Assembly (NCBI RefSeq): GCF_000350225.1
Contig: NW_005179159.1
Span: forward strand, 124,001 to 188,000
Length of the DNA: 64,000 bases
Direction: 5' to 3'
Source of the DNA: Chondrus crispus
Taxonomy: Eukaryota; Rhodophyta; Florideophyceae; Gigartinales; Gigartinaceae
Positions within the stretch are counted from its first letter, which is position 1. Each line of letters begins with the position of its first letter. Made by a program: the position numbers and the translations under genes. Under the pieces are notes generated by a model. That model made no database searches. It saw only the letters and a list, made by a program, of their open reading frames with translations, and was not told the origin of the DNA. Positions 46,977 through 56,601 of this stretch are shown in pieces.

Positions 46977-47153
46977 TTTTCATCCCTCGGGCGGGGGGCT
47001 CGGTTCTTTTTCAACACGTGTCACCGGTGTGACTTCTGTAATTTCGGCCTCATGCGGCTTACTGTCGGATTCTGGCTTACACACTGTAAAGATGAATAGC
47101 AATAGCGATAGGATAGGAATAGCGGTTAAGATTTAGTTTGCGATGCTACCAGT

Positions 47154-47257
47154 TTTAACGTGCGCGGTGGACCCGTGTGCAGGTTTTTGAATACTTTGAC
47201 GTACTTTTGGAAATTCGGTAGTTTTGTGAATAGGTTGACTCAGAGGTTCTTTTGACT
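47154..47257 (-). repeat. Truncated right LTR of the Ty3 tandem
   Basis: Only the PBS-proximal 104 bp remain. The match to the other LTRs stops after TTTTGACT, and unrelated sequence starts at 47258. Confidence 0.8.
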
Positions 47258-47399
47258 AGTTGGAAACATAGGGTGACTTATTTTTGCGAAACACTAACAA
47301 TGTCTACCCACTCTATCTACATCAACCCCGCGAGCCCCCATAAAAAGTCTGCTTCTCTATATTTTTACAACGTTCACTATTTGGTTCCACCACCACGCT

Positions 47400-48754
47400 T
47401 CAGATCTGTGACGCCCCTGGCAAACAAATCAAATAACTTCTCCAACCTCTCCTCACCGCTTCTCGACGAAGAGTTAAGCTTATCTGCAGCGCGTGGGCCA
47501 GGCCGCCGGGCAGGGCGCCGTCCTCAGCGCGCAGCTGGCCCTTGCGCGCCTGCAGCTGCTGCTTGAGCGTACGCATGCGGCCGAGCTCGCGTTCCAGCGC
47601 CACGCCGCGCTCCTTCTTCTTGCGGTTGCTGCGCCGCGCCGAGATCCGGTTGCGCTCGCGCCGCTCCTCGTCCTTGATCCGCTGCAGGATCTCGTGCACT
47701 TCCTTCGTCCCCGCGCGCGTCCCCGCCCGCGACCGGCCCGCGCCCCGCGTCCGTCGCCTCGCCGCCGCCGCCGCCGCCGCCCCCGCCCGACCCCGCGTCC
47801 TCCGCGTACGATGAGCGCTCGCGGCTGCGGTCCCACGCGTCGCCGCCGCGCTGCCGCTTGGTGAGCGAGCCCTTGCTCTCGAAATGGATGGTGCTAGTCT
47901 CGGTCGACACGCCGCTCGCCTCGAACGCCGCCCGCTGGCCGACGCCGGTTCCGGTCGGCGCCTGCCACGCGTCCACCACGCGCGGCCGCCGCGCCTGGCC
48001 TCCGTCGCTGACACCGCCGCCTCCGTCCATCCCCGACGACGTTATGCTCACCGGCGTGCACTGCCCGCCGCCAAACTAGTCTGCGCGAATCACCCTCTGC
48101 GTCCCGTCCCCGCCAATCTCGGCCAGCAGCTCCTCCAGGCTCCCCCCTCTCTGCATGCTCGGCGCCGACAACCCCCTGGAATCCGTCGCCTTTGCCCGCT
48201 CCCCGTCCTTGTCCTCCTCGTCCCCGCACCCGCCCCCGCTCCTGCTCGCACCTGAGCATGATGTGCACGCGCGCGTCGCGCGTGATCCTGGTTGTGGTGC
48301 TGGTTGTGGTGTTGTTGTTGATGCTGGTGCTGGTGTTGGTTTTGGTGGGGTCCACGTCGGCCACCACCACCACCTCGCGTTGGATGAAGGGGTGCAGCGG
48401 CAGCAGCAGCAGCCGCGGAACGACAACGGCGGCACGGTGTCGGTGCACCAGGCAGACGGGGGCGAGGAGGATGGAGGAGGACATGTGCTGCGAGGCGGAG
48501 TCCGCGAGCGCTTCGGGCGGGTGCGGGAAGACGGGCGGAGGCGGGGCCACGCGCGTGGTGGACGAGTGGAACGTGAAGGCCAAGGACGGCAGGGCCGCGG
48601 ACAGCAGCGGGTCCATGTGCAGCGGCTCCACCGAGAACAAGAAGTCCAGTTGCCAGTTGCACATCACACCAAGAGCAACAGTGGCGGAGTAGTACCCTTC
48701 ATGTGGCTGTGGAAAAGCATCATCTCGCTGCTCCACGCACCTGTCACAGATCAT
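47400..48754 (-). pseudogene. bZIP transcription factor gene, frame broken as read
   Basis: The C-terminal piece (minus strand, about 47700-47480) is a clear bZIP: basic region RRERNRISARRSNRKKK followed by a zipper with L, M, L, L, L exactly seven residues apart. The upstream frame differs by one (48051-47750: SIT..., ESKGSLTKRQRGG, poly-Gly). Further upstream, RGGSLEELLAEIGGD lies in that same frame, separated by TAG near 48076-48078. A Pro/His-rich N-terminal part with MDPLLSAALPSLAF (48754-48280) is in a third frame. GC is far above the surroundings. It is either a decayed host gene, a gene with small introns, or a gene hit by sequence errors in GC-rich runs. bZIP proteins bind DNA as dimers in the nucleus. 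Confidence 0.65.
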
Positions 48755-48897
48755 GTGAAGTGGTTACGTCGTTCGGTATTTTACACACCACAAAAGCATA
48801 TTTACTTCGTGTTTTCGTCCCCGTATAGCTGTCTCAGTGCGCAAGTAGCGACAGTATGAGTCTCCGAACGGCAAAGAGAGCACGTATACTTCCTCTT

Positions 48898-50706
48898 TTA
48901 TGCTGTTGGTCCTTGCTCGTACCAGCTCTTTTTTCGCTTCCCCGCGTTTTTGACTGGCTTCCCGCGAGGGAAAGGGATAGCTTTTGGGATCCGTAGGTTC
49001 TGACCTAATGCTACTAAACGTTTAGACTCCTTGATGACTTTGTCTACAGCGTATTGCGCCGGTATTGAGTAGCACAAGTCGTAGTACTGCTCTTTCCATG
49101 CTCGCGTTAAATGTCGCCGCGCAATGTGCTTGAACAAATTGTGGGATCCGTACTTCTCACATGTCACAGCCGTCCCATGATAGCATGGAAAACCGGAACC
49201 ATCTCTCGAATGCGTGCAGCATGAAGGGGGCGTATTTGGCTCTGAACTTATAATTACACGCCTTACGCGCGTTCCGTCAACGACGCTTCGGACCGTCGCC
49301 TCCATATGTCGCGTTCCTTCTACGAACCTGACGGACTGCATATAAACTCTGGATCTCTGAATGAGAATCGCGAGGTGGTGCTCAATTTGAGGTGGGACCG
49401 GACTCTTGAAGTTAAGTATAGATGCTTGCCGCTTCAGGAAGGCAGCTCGCTGTGTGGAAATAACTCTGTCCAGCATCTTTTGCGACTCTACTGTCCTGAT
49501 GTGGTTCCGCAGGGCAGCTGCCATCCCACTCTCTGCTCCTTGAGATGTTGTGATCAGATCTTGCAACAAAGAGCAAGATCTGTACAGCTCACTGTCATTA
49601 AACTTGTTAAGGTATTCTTTCATCTTCCTCGGGAAGTCGTTTTTGGCTTCATCAACCTCATCCCTGCTTGGGTTTCGAAGCGCTTTGTCATACATGCGCA
49701 AACCAACGACCTTTCCCACACCCAGCGTGGTACCGAAATTTTTTCGGACATGCAGTGGGTCCAGAAACAACTTTGCGTGCTGCATGCAGAGCTTGTACGC
49801 GGCGTCGATAGATTTCTCCTGGTCGACAATAGTCGTCCTGCCGGGTACATCAAACTCGAGGATATCGGCGGCAGCTTGGAACACTTTCTCCCATGTGTCC
49901 ATTCCTTCCGCTCCAACGAAATGGGCGAATACCAAAGGGCATAATTGATGATTGGCGTCATATCCGAACACTTCGAATTTTGTTCCGTATGAGCGGCGGC
50001 CCAAACCATCGCAATGCGCGGCATCCGCTGCGCATGTCATCCTTCCCTTTCTGCAGAATGCTTCTGCGACCATCGGGATGAAGAGGAACCCCCCGTAGTA
50101 TTTTCCCTCGTCTACAATGTCCGAGACGTCCACATCCTCCGCCTTGAACTCGGTGTATGATCTTTGCCTTTCTGAATATGAAAGTTTTTCCTGTTGCTTG
50201 TGTATGAATCGTGCAGCTTTGATGCGCTGGGCTTTCATTTGCGTACCAGACAGAATAAAAATGTCTACTCTGTGCCCCAATTCCCTCAGCAGACCGCAAT
50301 AACCTTCTAGGGCAGCCAGGTCAACGGCTCGAGCAGCTGATATGTATCTGTTCAGCTTACGCCTCACAGCTCGCAGGTGTGAGTTTGCTGGCTGTCGACG
50401 ATAAATTGACTTCGCTCTTAAAATTGACCCGAGGAAGCTGGTGGGCATGTTAGGGTTCAAGGCGAACTCATGACGAAGCGCGCGAGCAGCTTTATCAGCA
50501 GTATATGCCGGTCTATTTTGACAGGACTTGTCGTCAATTGAATTCCCATAGCACTCGTTGTTGTGCTCTTGGAACCGATTCAACTTCCACAGGCCTGATT
50601 TTGGTTGCCGATTAAAAGTGATAGTTCCGACGCAGCCCTTTCGCCGACAAAACATACGCATCATTTCAAAATTTTTCACAACATTCACTCCCTGTGGCAA
50701 ACCCAA
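48898..50706 (-). CDS. Mutator-like (MULE) transposase, intact frame
   Basis: A 602-codon frame; the first ATG is at 50664 and the frame opens earlier with TTG. The N-terminus holds a Cys/His finger of FLYWCH/WRKY-like type (MFCRRKGC...HNNEC). The DDE core has CAADAAHCDG (first D), TIVDQEKSID (second D), LDPLHVRKNF and GAESGMAA for the Glu. A SWIM-type finger follows (CCTHSRDGSGFPCYHG), and the C-terminus is basic. No stop or frame break was seen, unlike every other transposase in the window. Clear TIRs were not found, so the element bounds are unknown; it could be active, recently inserted or domesticated. Confidence 0.85.
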   Translation of the reverse strand: MGLPQGVNVVKNFEMMRMFCRRKGCVGTITFNRQPKSGLWKLNRFQEHNNECYGNSIDDKSCQNRPAYTADKAARALRHEFALNPNMPTSFLGSILRAKSIYRRQPANSHLRAVRRKLNRYISAARAVDLAALEGYCGLLRELGHRVDIFILSGTQMKAQRIKAARFIHKQQEKLSYSERQRSYTEFKAEDVDVSDIVDEGKYYGGFLFIPMVAEAFCRKGRMTCAADAAHCDGLGRRSYGTKFEVFGYDANHQLCPLVFAHFVGAEGMDTWEKVFQAAADILEFDVPGRTTIVDQEKSIDAAYKLCMQHAKLFLDPLHVRKNFGTTLGVGKVVGLRMYDKALRNPSRDEVDEAKNDFPRKMKEYLNKFNDSELYRSCSLLQDLITTSQGAESGMAAALRNHIRTVESQKMLDRVISTQRAAFLKRQASILNFKSPVPPQIEHHLAILIQRSRVYMQSVRFVEGTRHMEATVRSVVDGTRVRRVIISSEPNTPPSCCTHSRDGSGFPCYHGTAVTCEKYGSHNLFKHIARRHLTRAWKEQYYDLCYSIPAQYAVDKVIKESKRLVALGQNLRIPKAIPFPRGKPVKNAGKRKKSWYEQGPTA

Positions 50707-50823
50707 ATTGCAGTATATGCTCGAATGAGCTGCTCGCAGCGCCCTCGTCCGGAAAGCTGGATTCCAAGCTTAGGGGTATACGGGACGCATCTTCGGGGAA
50801 CCCAGGTCATCTCTGCTACTCTA

Positions 50824-51774
50824 TCAGCAGCTATTTCCGCCTTTGCTCTTCTCTGACTTCTCATTTTTGACGCTCTCTTTTGCACGGAAAAAAGGCGGGC
50901 GGACCATGTTCCGCCCGCCTTTTTTCCGTTCGAATTCAGACATGTTCCGGCGGTCAAGCGGCAAACTAGTTTCGGCTTCTGCTGCAAAATCATCAGCTTC
51001 TCCTTCACTGCTGCTGTTCTCAAGTGTTACAGCTATGTATGCGCGCACATCGAAGTCATCGTCGCAAATATGTTCTGACAGAGAGGAAGGAGATTGATTA
51101 TCATTATCTTCTACGGATATATTTTCTTCGTCAGTTTCCCCTTCTTGACGCATTTCCTCCTCACACGACTGATGCACTTGTTCTTGTTCAGGTGAGAGCG
51201 AGGGCTGTCCTTCCCACTCCTCCTCGTGTGGTGTCTCTTTTTCTCTCGACGCTGCCTCCATTCTCCCGCGTTCCCTCTCGTTCTCGAGGTTCTCTTGGTT
51301 TTTTTGTCTCAACTCCTGGAATATTCTTTCTTGCATCACTTCCTCAATACGGCGACGCTCACACTCACGCTCCTCCCTTTTTTCCTCTTCTTCATGTAGC
51401 AATAGTTCGAGCAGTTTTTCTTTTGAGGTTCGCATCAGCGTAAATATTAGCGTTGGGGGAACCAGCTGCGAGGTACCCTCCCCGTTTTCCATTTCCTCAA
51501 ACCGAATCTCTCGCTCCGCTTGTTCCTTTGCGCGACTGAGTTTTTGCATAGCTTTATTCGCGGAGGAGCGATCTGAAGCACATTTGTCGGGATGGACAAG
51601 AACAGAAAGCTTCTTGAAACGCTTCTGCATGTTGCGCAAAGTTGGCTCCTCACTTTTGTCCGACGAATCTCCGGGATGAGCGCAGCAAAAGACGTCTATG
51701 ACGGGCGTTTCACCGACTTTGACTGTCCCGAAGTGGTACAGGGCCTTCCCAGTGTCTTTGGGAAAAGACCGCAT
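50824..51774 (-). CDS. J-domain protein with long charged coiled coil
   Basis: 316 codons from ATG 51774. Residues about 48-85 resemble helices II-III of a J domain, with KRFKKLSVLVHPDKCASD (the HPD motif that stimulates Hsp70). A long Glu/Arg-rich coiled coil follows (EEEEKREERECERRRIEE), then an acidic Ser-rich region. Helix I is poor or replaced by an insert with CCAHPGDSSDK. The C-terminal 30 codons come from a perfect hairpin (50884-50929) that seems to have been added. It ends 118 bp before the MULE frame on the same strand, so it may be either a MULE cargo gene or a host gene. Probably an Hsp70 cochaperone. Confidence 0.6.
   Translation of the reverse strand: MRSFPKDTGKALYHFGTVKVGETPVIDVFCCAHPGDSSDKSEEPTLRNMQKRFKKLSVLVHPDKCASDRSSANKAMQKLSRAKEQAEREIRFEEMENGEGTSQLVPPTLIFTLMRTSKEKLLELLLHEEEEKREERECERRRIEEVMQERIFQELRQKNQENLENERERGRMEAASREKETPHEEEWEGQPSLSPEQEQVHQSCEEEMRQEGETDEENISVEDNDNQSPSSLSEHICDDDFDVRAYIAVTLENSSSEGEADDFAAEAETSLPLDRRNMSEFERKKGGRNMVRPPFFRAKESVKNEKSEKSKGGNSC
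50884..50929. repeat. Perfect 20-bp inverted repeat within the J-domain ORF
   Basis: Arms 50884-50903 and 50910-50929 are exact reverse complements around CCATGT. Both arms contain GGCGGGCGGA or its complement next to six A or T, resembling a strong hairpin or the remnant of a palindromic insertion. Confidence 0.85.
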
Positions 51775-52363
51775 AATTATCCCGCCAAAATGTGAGATGG
51801 AAGGGGAGGAAAATGATGAGCGACAGAGGGTGACAGGGCCAAAAGGGAGATGAGGTGCGGGGGTAGGTTTCGGACGCGGGTATTTGTGGGGTGACCGTTG
51901 AGGGAAGCGGAAGCGGCAAAGCGTCTCTGAGATATTAGGGTATTGGAGACTTAATTTCTCATCCCGCGATACCCACGTTCTTTTTGCTCGGTTTTGAGAG
52001 CTCTGTGTTCAAGCGCGAAAAGTTGAGTTGGCGTACTTCTATGGGGTGATTCTGAAAAAACTGTGAGTTTCTAAGGCGGCTTTTCCAAAGTACAAGCCTC
52101 TTCCGAGACGGAGTGATACTTTACGGGTTTGTACGGTGACATACGCGATGATGGGTTTTTCGGAGGTGACGTATTGATCATATTTCCTGTTGCCCCAAGA
52201 AAAGGTCATTGTCGCCCCATGTAGAGAAAGCAAGGTCCAATTTCACCGGATCAGAAGCACGCCTTCTAGACGTGTCGCCCTATAAAAGCACTTGAAAACA
52301 TAAAGTCGCATTACGAAGATTTCACTTTGGGCAGGTGTCGCCCCCTCATTTTCGCTTTTGCCC
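51775..52363. other. Upstream of J-domain gene, no gene recognised
   Basis: Probable promoter region of the J-domain gene. Short frames only. Confidence 0.4.
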
Positions 52364-52578
52364 TTCTAAAAGATAAATCCCATTCAAATGCCAAAGGTGA
52401 AATGGAATGAGGCAAGAAGTGCGTTAACACATGCACATGCAAAGCCGTGGAAATGTGCTTACAGTAACAAGTAGCACACGTTGGAGAAAGGAACGATGCA
52501 GAACGACGTTAAATTAATGTCGTGATCGCGTGATTGCGTGATTGCATGATTGCCAATCACGATGAATGGAATGGCCCT
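52364..52578 (-). mobile_element. Truncated relative of the TAAGGGCC MITE
   Basis: The reverse complement of 34594-34870 is recognisable: CGTGATTG units, CCAATCACGATGAATGG and GGCCCT at the right end, and GCCGTGGAAATGTGCTTACAG inside in part. The other end is missing. Confidence 0.6.
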
Positions 52579-53484
52579 GAGTTCCAGAGTGTTTTGAAAA
52601 ACGGAATCAGTTTGGTCCAGGCTCTCGCAAACACAGTATTATTGTCTGGTGGATATGGAAGATGTCGATGGCAATGGGCTTGTGGCGAAGCTGGGAGCAC
52701 AACCACCCCCCTAGCCATTGGTCCAGACCTGACTATTTCAGATGTTGCGTCTGCGCATACTAGAGATGCTCTGATGACCAGTGCGAATGGCGAATATGCA
52801 GTATGAGAATGGTAGTCATGCTCTTCGCCATCTGTTCAGTACTCAGATCAAATCGCGCACGTGTGCTCTCGCAGATTGATTTTGGTTCCACAGTTTTTTT
52901 CCGCGTGGCATCTCGCGTTCAGTGCAGGGAAAAGATTGGAATGAGGACAAGTGAGGAATACTGTACGTGAAGCTATTCCACATTATCCTGCAACAGGTTA
53001 TTGAAACTACTCATTTGCACGTCCGGTAGAGAACAGAGAGATCGCAGTCAGACACTCTTTCCGAGATGAAAGAAATTATCGATCTGTTTGGCTTGTATGT
53101 CGTCGCCTGTGTAGACCCCTTTCACACAACTGGCGCTTCATGCGTATTACACCGAACTTCTCTGTGCAGTTTGCACGTGAAAGCCGAGTAACGCACGCGT
53201 ATCTCAAACATGGTCACCACATGTCGGAATGAACTGAAGTGATCAGATAGTCTGAAGTTCACTGCTAACTTGCGGAGAGGTTTCAAGGCTGTTGATCTTC
53301 CTGTCGTTCTGCATCCTGCAATCCGTTACTGACAATCGGCCGCACATGAGTTGACCGTCTTCTGAAATTTGGTGTCCTCGATAGGACTATAACCTTCTTT
53401 TTACTGCCCACTGCGCTGTGCTATTGCTATTCGTCAAGGACGACTGCTGTACATGGTTATGCACCAGATATGGTGTACCGTATT
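52579..53484. other. Intergenic stretch, no gene recognised
   Basis: Short frames only. It contains the region downstream of the kinase gene on the minus strand. Confidence 0.4.
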
Positions 53485-55341
53485 CTAAGTGAAACAATCC
53501 TCCTTCCCGTCGTCACTCGTCGATTCGCTGGAGTCCACGGGTGCGGCAGTGTCACATGTTGATCTACTGAACTTGGTGGCACATGCACGTCGTAGATCGT
53601 TCTCATCCTGTTCTTTATCACGGTCATCCTGTGAAAAGTACGCCAGCCCAAGGTCAATAAACCACACCCTCCAGATCACTGCTCCCTCCTCATCAATCTC
53701 TCGTCTCGCCCTCATGTTCCGCGCGCCGATGTCCATATGTCGCAGTCCAGTCTCATGGAGCTCTTTAAGTGCTTCGTGCGCTGCATGTGTTAGCAATTCA
53801 CTATCTCTGCTGTCAAGCACGACATTCCCACACCTCAACACTTCATTGAGCCCGTTTTCGTTTGTTTCCATGCTCAAAGATTCTCCCACATGCTCTGTCA
53901 CAACCACTGTGTCTGTTACCGGTTCTTTCCAAAGCGCCACTACACGCGGTAACACTGTCCCCAACAAGTGTGGACATGTATCTGCGACTTCTTCGTATAC
54001 CTCAGCCTCGTTCACGATCATATCTAATCCTTCTTGGCTAGCGCAGTTCCAGTACTTCACGGCTACTTCAATGTCACCATTCCAGCTCCGCAACACCGTC
54101 GAGTGCCCGTCCGTCGTGATGATGTCATCTGAAGCCTCCATTAAACGGCGGATCAGTTCTGGCTGATACAACGGTGCTGCATCTTGTTCAAGGAATGCGC
54201 AGTCCTGGGTTTTCGGACGCTTATGTCTGTTCTGGATACATGCTGCCATATTTGCAGCTTTAGTGCCACTACGATCAGATGTCGCGTCATTGACACGAGA
54301 GCCCAGCCCCGTTTTTTTCTTCTCGGGTTGCAAAATGATGCGACTACTTTCATTGGGCCCAGAGCTTTCACGCGGATTCTTCCTCAGGCGAGTCTGCTGA
54401 AAATCATTGAACGCTGCTTGCAATTCATCGCTGCTGTCAGAGCTGGTGTCGCTTTCGCGGAGCACCGCGATGATGCCATGAAACGAGGACTCGTCTGCGT
54501 TACATTTGTAAAGCCTTGAAACGTTGACCTCCAGTTTCCATCCGCTCCTCCCGCTGTGCGCTTCAACCTTAATGAACATGGCCTGGTTGTGGTTTGTTAA
54601 GAAGACGCACCCATTCTTCGTGTGCATGGCGTGTATCAAAGCCTGCGACATCATGCTGACGTACCAGCTCTTCCCCTCTTCTTTGTATCCGTCATTGTGC
54701 GTGGCGGCAACATGCACTGAAGAATTCTCCAGGGCAGGAGCTGGAGTGAGTGGCATTGACGGCCCCTTCACTACTCCTGCAACCAAAACAATTTGTTCTT
54801 GATTCCGGTCCATACCTTCCGAAAACAAAAACGCTGGAGAACGACGGAAGACCAAATCAATCGGTGGCGACCCACCATACCGGAACACAGACGATGGAAT
54901 GCGTTCGTTGTGACCAGCGGTAGCAATTGTTGGCCTTTTGTTGAGCTTTCCGTAAACATCTGCCACAGAAGCAGATGCAGTCTTAACAATATATGACGTA
55001 TCACTCTTTGTGGTTATGATTTGGTTCTGTGTTAATTGCTGTCTAGCTACAATAAAGCCGCACCCAAGCTCTACACGTTCGGTGCCAGAGAGAGAACTGA
55101 TAAGAATTCTGCTATCATTACGTGCAGTTCTCACCATGCCGTCAAAGTCGGACCAAGAATTAAATCTTGTCCGCTCGGGTAAAATCTCAATTAGAGTGTT
55201 ACCTGTGCTTGTATGCCCCTTGTACGCGGGAGAGACGAGCGGAAGAGTCCGTGGAAGCTGCAAGTTGACGAAAAAGTTCTCATTCTGTTCCCTAGACCAA
55301 GAGCGCAATGTTGACGGTTCCGGGGGGAACAGATGCGCCAT
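53485..55341 (-). CDS. Protein-kinase-like protein with N-terminal nuclease-like region
   Basis: 618 codons from ATG 55341 (the frame is open further upstream). The C-terminal third has kinase landmarks: VAVK Lys (54050-54070), a Glu in NEAEVYEE, HMDIGARN (about 53716-53740) as catalytic loop and FIDLG (about 53646-53664) in place of DFG. No glycine-rich loop is clear. The N-terminal half has PIDLVF and VLVAGVVKGP, reminiscent of a PD-(D/E)XK fold with the E of E-x-K replaced by Val, followed by a helix-rich segment with QALIHAMHTKNG. Fusion of such a nuclease fold to a kinase is known in fungal FunK1-type and Crinkler-like proteins; membership here is inferred. A short acidic tail ends the protein. 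Confidence 0.6.
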   Translation of the reverse strand: MAHLFPPEPSTLRSWSREQNENFFVNLQLPRTLPLVSPAYKGHTSTGNTLIEILPERTRFNSWSDFDGMVRTARNDSRILISSLSGTERVELGCGFIVARQQLTQNQIITTKSDTSYIVKTASASVADVYGKLNKRPTIATAGHNERIPSSVFRYGGSPPIDLVFRRSPAFLFSEGMDRNQEQIVLVAGVVKGPSMPLTPAPALENSSVHVAATHNDGYKEEGKSWYVSMMSQALIHAMHTKNGCVFLTNHNQAMFIKVEAHSGRSGWKLEVNVSRLYKCNADESSFHGIIAVLRESDTSSDSSDELQAAFNDFQQTRLRKNPRESSGPNESSRIILQPEKKKTGLGSRVNDATSDRSGTKAANMAACIQNRHKRPKTQDCAFLEQDAAPLYQPELIRRLMEASDDIITTDGHSTVLRSWNGDIEVAVKYWNCASQEGLDMIVNEAEVYEEVADTCPHLLGTVLPRVVALWKEPVTDTVVVTEHVGESLSMETNENGLNEVLRCGNVVLDSRDSELLTHAAHEALKELHETGLRHMDIGARNMRARREIDEEGAVIWRVWFIDLGLAYFSQDDRDKEQDENDLRRACATKFSRSTCDTAAPVDSSESTSDDGKEDCFT

Positions 55342-56601
55342 ATTCAAGAACGTAGAACTATGAAAAAGGAAGTTTCGTTCAGAACAGTCACTTGGGTGAT
55401 CTTCAGAACGCAGGCGGGATGATGCTTGTCGTAAAAATGGCGCAGATGTCTTCCCGCGTCTGTCCGCTTCCGCCCTTGCACGCCCTCCCTCGCACACGGA
55501 TCTTTGTTCATAAGGTAGTAGAGTTGGGTAGACCTGAAAGAAGTGCACAACGCCGGGGGAAGGGCAGGCACTACGGCTGTACTCGATATCCGATTATTTG
55601 CGTGGAACTTCAGCTCTGCTGGGGAGCTGGCACCAGTACAAAAAAACGTGAGGTACTGTAATGAAAACAGGGCGGCAGTGACGTGGTATTTTAGAAAACA
55701 GGCTTCCGTAAATACTGTAGAGGCTTCAAACTGAAGTTCAGAGTGTAGGAAAAGGCACACCCCTACAGTTGATCGTTAAACTGTGGTAGGAATGCTAGTC
55801 TCGAGCGGAAGCTGAGGCTCGGTTTCCCTGAACGTGCGCAGCGGAGGGAGCGGAACGGAGGTGATCGAGCGAGGCAAAGCGAAAGGCCACAAAAGCCACC
55901 GGGGGTCTTTTTTCGTGAGTGCGTGAATAACCCCCGGATTTCTAGTCCCTTCAATTTCCCCTTGATTTAAGTACCTGGTCAAATTCTCCTTTGTATTTTT
56001 GGGACCGGCGGCGCACCACCGCGGACAGTGCCAGTCGCTTAGGGCTAGCGCTGTCCTCGCTGTACAGTGCCCACGACATAAACAACAGACGTTTACTGCA
56101 CAGACGTACAGTAACGATACAGTAAAATGAACGATTTTGGGAGATTGCCTAATCTTCCAAAATTGTGCCTCGGAGAATCGGCACCAAACAGCACACAGGC
56201 GCATTTTGGAGCGGTCACAGGAGTGAGTGGAGCCTTCTACTTTACCCTTACAGTATAGAAGTTCCTCTCTACAATACCGTAGGGCCAGAGAGTACAATAC
56301 TTTGATGCATCGCATGGTTGTCCAAGTCTGAGACGGTAAATAGAGAAGGCAACCCAGGCACGAAGGGAGGTCTTCTTTTTTTTATCTTGTTCCCGTTTTG
56401 CCTCTGCGATTGCTTTTGATACTGTACAGTACCGCCAATAATTATAGCCGCACCCCACAAATATGCATTGCGGGTAAAGGAATCTTACTTTGCATAAAAA
56501 ACTGCTTTGTCCTTGACGCATTCCTGCACGCCGAGTCCAAAACAATGCTCAGATTTTGAAACGCATCAATAGTTTGGAAGATATGCATCAAAAACCATTT
56601 A
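55342..56601. other. Upstream region of the kinase gene, no gene recognised
   Basis: Rich in TACTGTA/TACAGTA heptamers (near 55656, 55712, 56107, 56248, 56418). No supported coding region. Confidence 0.45.

Larger units (their letters stand above)
35413..47257 (-). mobile_element. Tandem pair of Ty3/gypsy elements sharing an LTR
   Basis: The order on the minus strand is: truncated LTR (47257-47154), internal region 2, LTR (41836-41282), internal region 1, LTR (35966-35413). The unit length is about 5870 bp and the two internal regions differ at only about a dozen places. PBS, leader ORF, gag, protease, RT, RNase H, integrase and PPT are all present. A head-to-tail array with a shared LTR fits unequal LTR recombination or integration of a two-copy cDNA. 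The outer right LTR lost about 450 bp at 47257. Confidence 0.85.

Noticed and set aside
47480..48859. Several long plus- and minus-strand ORFs in the GC-rich bZIP region
   Set aside because: High GC lowers stop frequency in all frames. Only the frames with bZIP and its upstream pieces have protein-like character.
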